Source of the DNA: an uncultured Lachnospiraceae bacterium
GTDB taxonomy: Bacteria; Bacillota; Clostridia; Lachnospirales; Lachnospiraceae
Reading direction: 5' to 3'
NCBI GenBank assembly: GCA_910578825.1
Contig: CAJTSB010000017.1
Span: 1-15,254, forward strand
Length of the DNA: 15,254 nt
In this document: positions 13,153 to 15,254 of the stretch, piece by piece
Position numbering within the stretch: position 1 is the first letter of the stretch
Layout: each line of letters opens with the position of its first letter
Notes under the pieces: generated by a model
Databases searched by the model: none
The model's input: only the letters and a program-made list of their open reading frames with translations
Told to the model about the DNA's origin: nothing
Program-made: the position numbers and the translations under genes

Positions 13153-15222
13153 CTATTTCGCCAATAACAGCATAATCTGATTGCTCCGGGCAACAAATTT
13201 ACTCATAGCGTCCGGCGTAAGCGGATGGTTGCTTAAGAGAGCCAGATCATAGAGCTGTTCACAGAATACCGGCACATGCTCGGATTCTTTGTTCTCAAGA
13301 ATATACTGAACCAGGGCATTGTTGGCATTTAAAATCAGGGTCTGGTCGCCGCCGAACATGGATGGGTCCATGCCTGCCATGCCGTACATCTTCATCATGT
13401 CCTGCATCCGTCTTCCCTCTTCGGAGAGCGTGATGACAGAAGAAATTTCCGCATTCTTTAATTTCTCTACGTTGACCTTTAAGTTCTCATTGTTCAGCGC
13501 TTTGCGGAAGGTCTCTGTCAGAGCGTCTTTCGTTTCCTGTAAGTCTTCTGCGGAGACGTCTTCCTTCATGGAATCCGTGAGGTCGGCGTCGATGCGGACA
13601 AATTTGATTTTCTCATTCCTGCGTTCCAGCTGGGAGATGAAAGAGGTATCAATATTGTGGTCTAAGATAACAGCGTCCATCTTCTGCTCGCGGAACATAT
13701 TGATATATTGTCCCTGCTGTTGTACATCCGTGACATAATAGATGGGTTTGCGCGTATCTTTTTCGTCTTCTGTGTTATCAGAATCAGCGTCTTTTGCAGC
13801 ATCTGTGCTGTCAGAATCAGCATCTGTATCTGTATTTTCTTCCTCGACCTTTAAACATTCCGGAAGCGTCAGGTATTTATCGTCAAGATTCTTGAACAGA
13901 ATATAGTCGTTCATCTTGTCACAGAATTTCTCATCCTTCAGGCAGCCAAATTTGATAAAGGGGCTGATGTCGTCCCAGTATTTCTCGTAAGATTCCTTGT
14001 CGGTCTTGCACATGCCGCTTAATTTGTCGGCAACCTTCTTGGTAATGTAGTCGGAAATCTTCTGTACAAAACCATCGTTCTGCAAAGCGCTTCTGGATAC
14101 GTTCAGTGGCAGATCCGGACAGTCGATGACGCCCTTTAACAGCATCAGGAATTCGGGAATGACTTCCTTGATATTGTCTGCGATAAATACCTGATTATTA
14201 TACAGTTTGATTGTGCCTTCGATAGAATCGTATTCGGTGTTGATTTTCGGGAAATACAGGATGCCTTTTAAGTTAAACGGATAATCCATGTTCAAATGAA
14301 TCCAGAACAGAGGCTCCTTGTAATCCTGGAAAACTTTGCGGTAAAATGTCTTGTATTCTTCGTCCGTACAGTCGTTGGGATGTTTTGTCCACAGGGGATG
14401 CGTATCGTTTAAGGCCACAGGACGTTTCACGATCTTTGCCTTTTCCGTGCGCGGAGATACCTCTACCTGTTCTTTCGTGCCATCCTCGTTTTCCTTTTCT
14501 TCGAATTTCGCGTCTTCGACAATCGTTTCGATAACCTTGTCTTTTTCGGTTACTTCATCGGCGGGAATGGTCTCGTATTCTTCCGGTGCATTTTCTTTGG
14601 ACAGATAAATGGCAGTCGGCATGAAGGAGCAGTATTTTTCGATAACTTCTTTTGCGCGGTATTCATTGGCGAATTCCAGGCAGTCCTCATTCAAAAACAG
14701 GGTAATTTCCGTACCGACCGTATCTTTTGTGCCATCGGACATGTCGAATTCCGTACCGCCGTCACAGGTCCAGTGTACAGGTACGGCGTCCTTCTGATAA
14801 GAGAGGGAGTCGATATGAACTTCGTCTGCTACCATGAAAGCAGAATAGAATCCCAGACCAAAATGACCGATAATCTGTTCCTCATTCGCTTTGTCCTTGT
14901 ATTTTTCCAGGAAATCGGATGCGCCGGAAAAAGCAATCTGGTTGATGTATTCTTCCACTTCGTCTGCAGTCATGCCGAGACCGTTGTCAATGAATTTTAA
15001 AGTCTTTTCTTCCGGGTTTACAAGAATCTGAATCTTCGGCTCATAGTCGTCCGGCAAATCATATTCGCCCATCAAATCTAATTTCTTTAATTTTGTAATG
15101 GCGTCGCAGCCGTTGGAAATTAATTCACGATAAAAAATATCATGGTCGGAATACAGCCATTTTTTTATAATTGGAAAAATATTGTCGCTGTTAATCGAAA
15201 GATTTCCGTGTTTGTTACTCAT
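13153..15222 (-). CDS. htpG: Molecular chaperone HtpG (Hsp90)
   Basis: HtpG is a dimeric cytosolic ATP-dependent chaperone. The product is 689 residues, slightly long for a bacterial HtpG. The N-terminal GHKL ATPase site is intact: YRELISN (Glu33, Asn37), FIDNGLGMT (Asp79) and GHFGLGFYSAF lid glycines. The middle domain has LFWIHLNMDYPFNLKGILYFP and the LPLNVSRSALQ catalytic loop with its Arg; the residue after this Arg is Ser where most Hsp90s have Glu. An acidic insert of about 30 residues (roughly 459-490) interrupts the region just before YYVTD. It carries an 11-residue tandem repeat beginning DADSDST and DADSDNT. The start is supported by AAAGGAG (15238-15232, minus strand) 9 nt before the ATG. 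No CIRCE element is visible in the short upstream part. Confidence 0.96.
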   Translation of the reverse strand: MSNKHGNLSINSDNIFPIIKKWLYSDHDIFYRELISNGCDAITKLKKLDLMGEYDLPDDYEPKIQILVNPEEKTLKFIDNGLGMTADEVEEYINQIAFSGASDFLEKYKDKANEEQIIGHFGLGFYSAFMVADEVHIDSLSYQKDAVPVHWTCDGGTEFDMSDGTKDTVGTEITLFLNEDCLEFANEYRAKEVIEKYCSFMPTAIYLSKENAPEEYETIPADEVTEKDKVIETIVEDAKFEEKENEDGTKEQVEVSPRTEKAKIVKRPVALNDTHPLWTKHPNDCTDEEYKTFYRKVFQDYKEPLFWIHLNMDYPFNLKGILYFPKINTEYDSIEGTIKLYNNQVFIADNIKEVIPEFLMLLKGVIDCPDLPLNVSRSALQNDGFVQKISDYITKKVADKLSGMCKTDKESYEKYWDDISPFIKFGCLKDEKFCDKMNDYILFKNLDDKYLTLPECLKVEEENTDTDADSDSTDAAKDADSDNTEDEKDTRKPIYYVTDVQQQGQYINMFREQKMDAVILDHNIDTSFISQLERRNEKIKFVRIDADLTDSMKEDVSAEDLQETKDALTETFRKALNNENLKVNVEKLKNAEISSVITLSEEGRRMQDMMKMYGMAGMDPSMFGGDQTLILNANNALVQYILENKESEHVPVFCEQLYDLALLSNHPLTPDAMSKFVARSNQIMLLLAK

Positions 15223-15254
15223 AATGTTACACTCCTTTGTTTGCTGTTTTATTG

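Overview
This window looks like chromosomal DNA of a low-to-mid-GC Firmicute, most likely a member of the Lachnospiraceae (Clostridia). The basis is the combination of an AddAB-type (not RecBCD) recombination nuclease, a clostridial-style HtpG, strong AGGAGG ribosome binding sites, and a small Gram-positive holin-like toxin. The genus cannot be fixed from the sequence. Nearly everything is housekeeping. The non-routine parts are the intergenic regions, which are rich in inverted and direct repeats.

Layout. Bases 1-280 hold a hairpin-rich stretch open in several frames but with no credible gene; it looks like a dispersed intergenic repeat. A clear sigma-A promoter at 361-389 drives ackA (acetate kinase, 442-1635), followed closely by a 98-codon gene resembling small phage proteins that carry a 'GDYII' C-terminal motif (1655-1951). 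A strong intrinsic terminator ends this unit. Its T-tract is one arm of an 18-bp perfect inverted repeat (2012-2078). Then come a run of short hairpins and a three-copy tandem repeat (2171-2300), whose last copy supplies the ribosome binding site of addB.

Bases 2301-12690 form one rightward gene train: addB and addA (two subunits of the helicase-nuclease that processes double-strand breaks, 5 nt apart), maf (nucleotide pyrophosphatase), an 87-residue acidic protein of unknown function whose stop codon abuts the start of a large FAD-dependent oxidoreductase, and a secreted PrsA/parvulin-like lipoprotein. No terminator is visible inside this train.

Bases 12691-13152 are the most interesting part. 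They hold a 28-codon hydrophobic peptide gene (12895-12981) with its own promoter, a structured 5' leader able to hide its ribosome binding site, and an oppositely oriented consensus promoter (13088-13116). That promoter should produce an RNA of about 110 nt complementary to the 3' end of the toxin transcript. This is the architecture of a type I toxin-antitoxin system of the Fst/TxpA/'putative holin-like toxin' kind. The last gene, htpG (Hsp90), runs leftward from 15222 to 13153 and converges on this module, so htpG read-through would also be antisense to the toxin.
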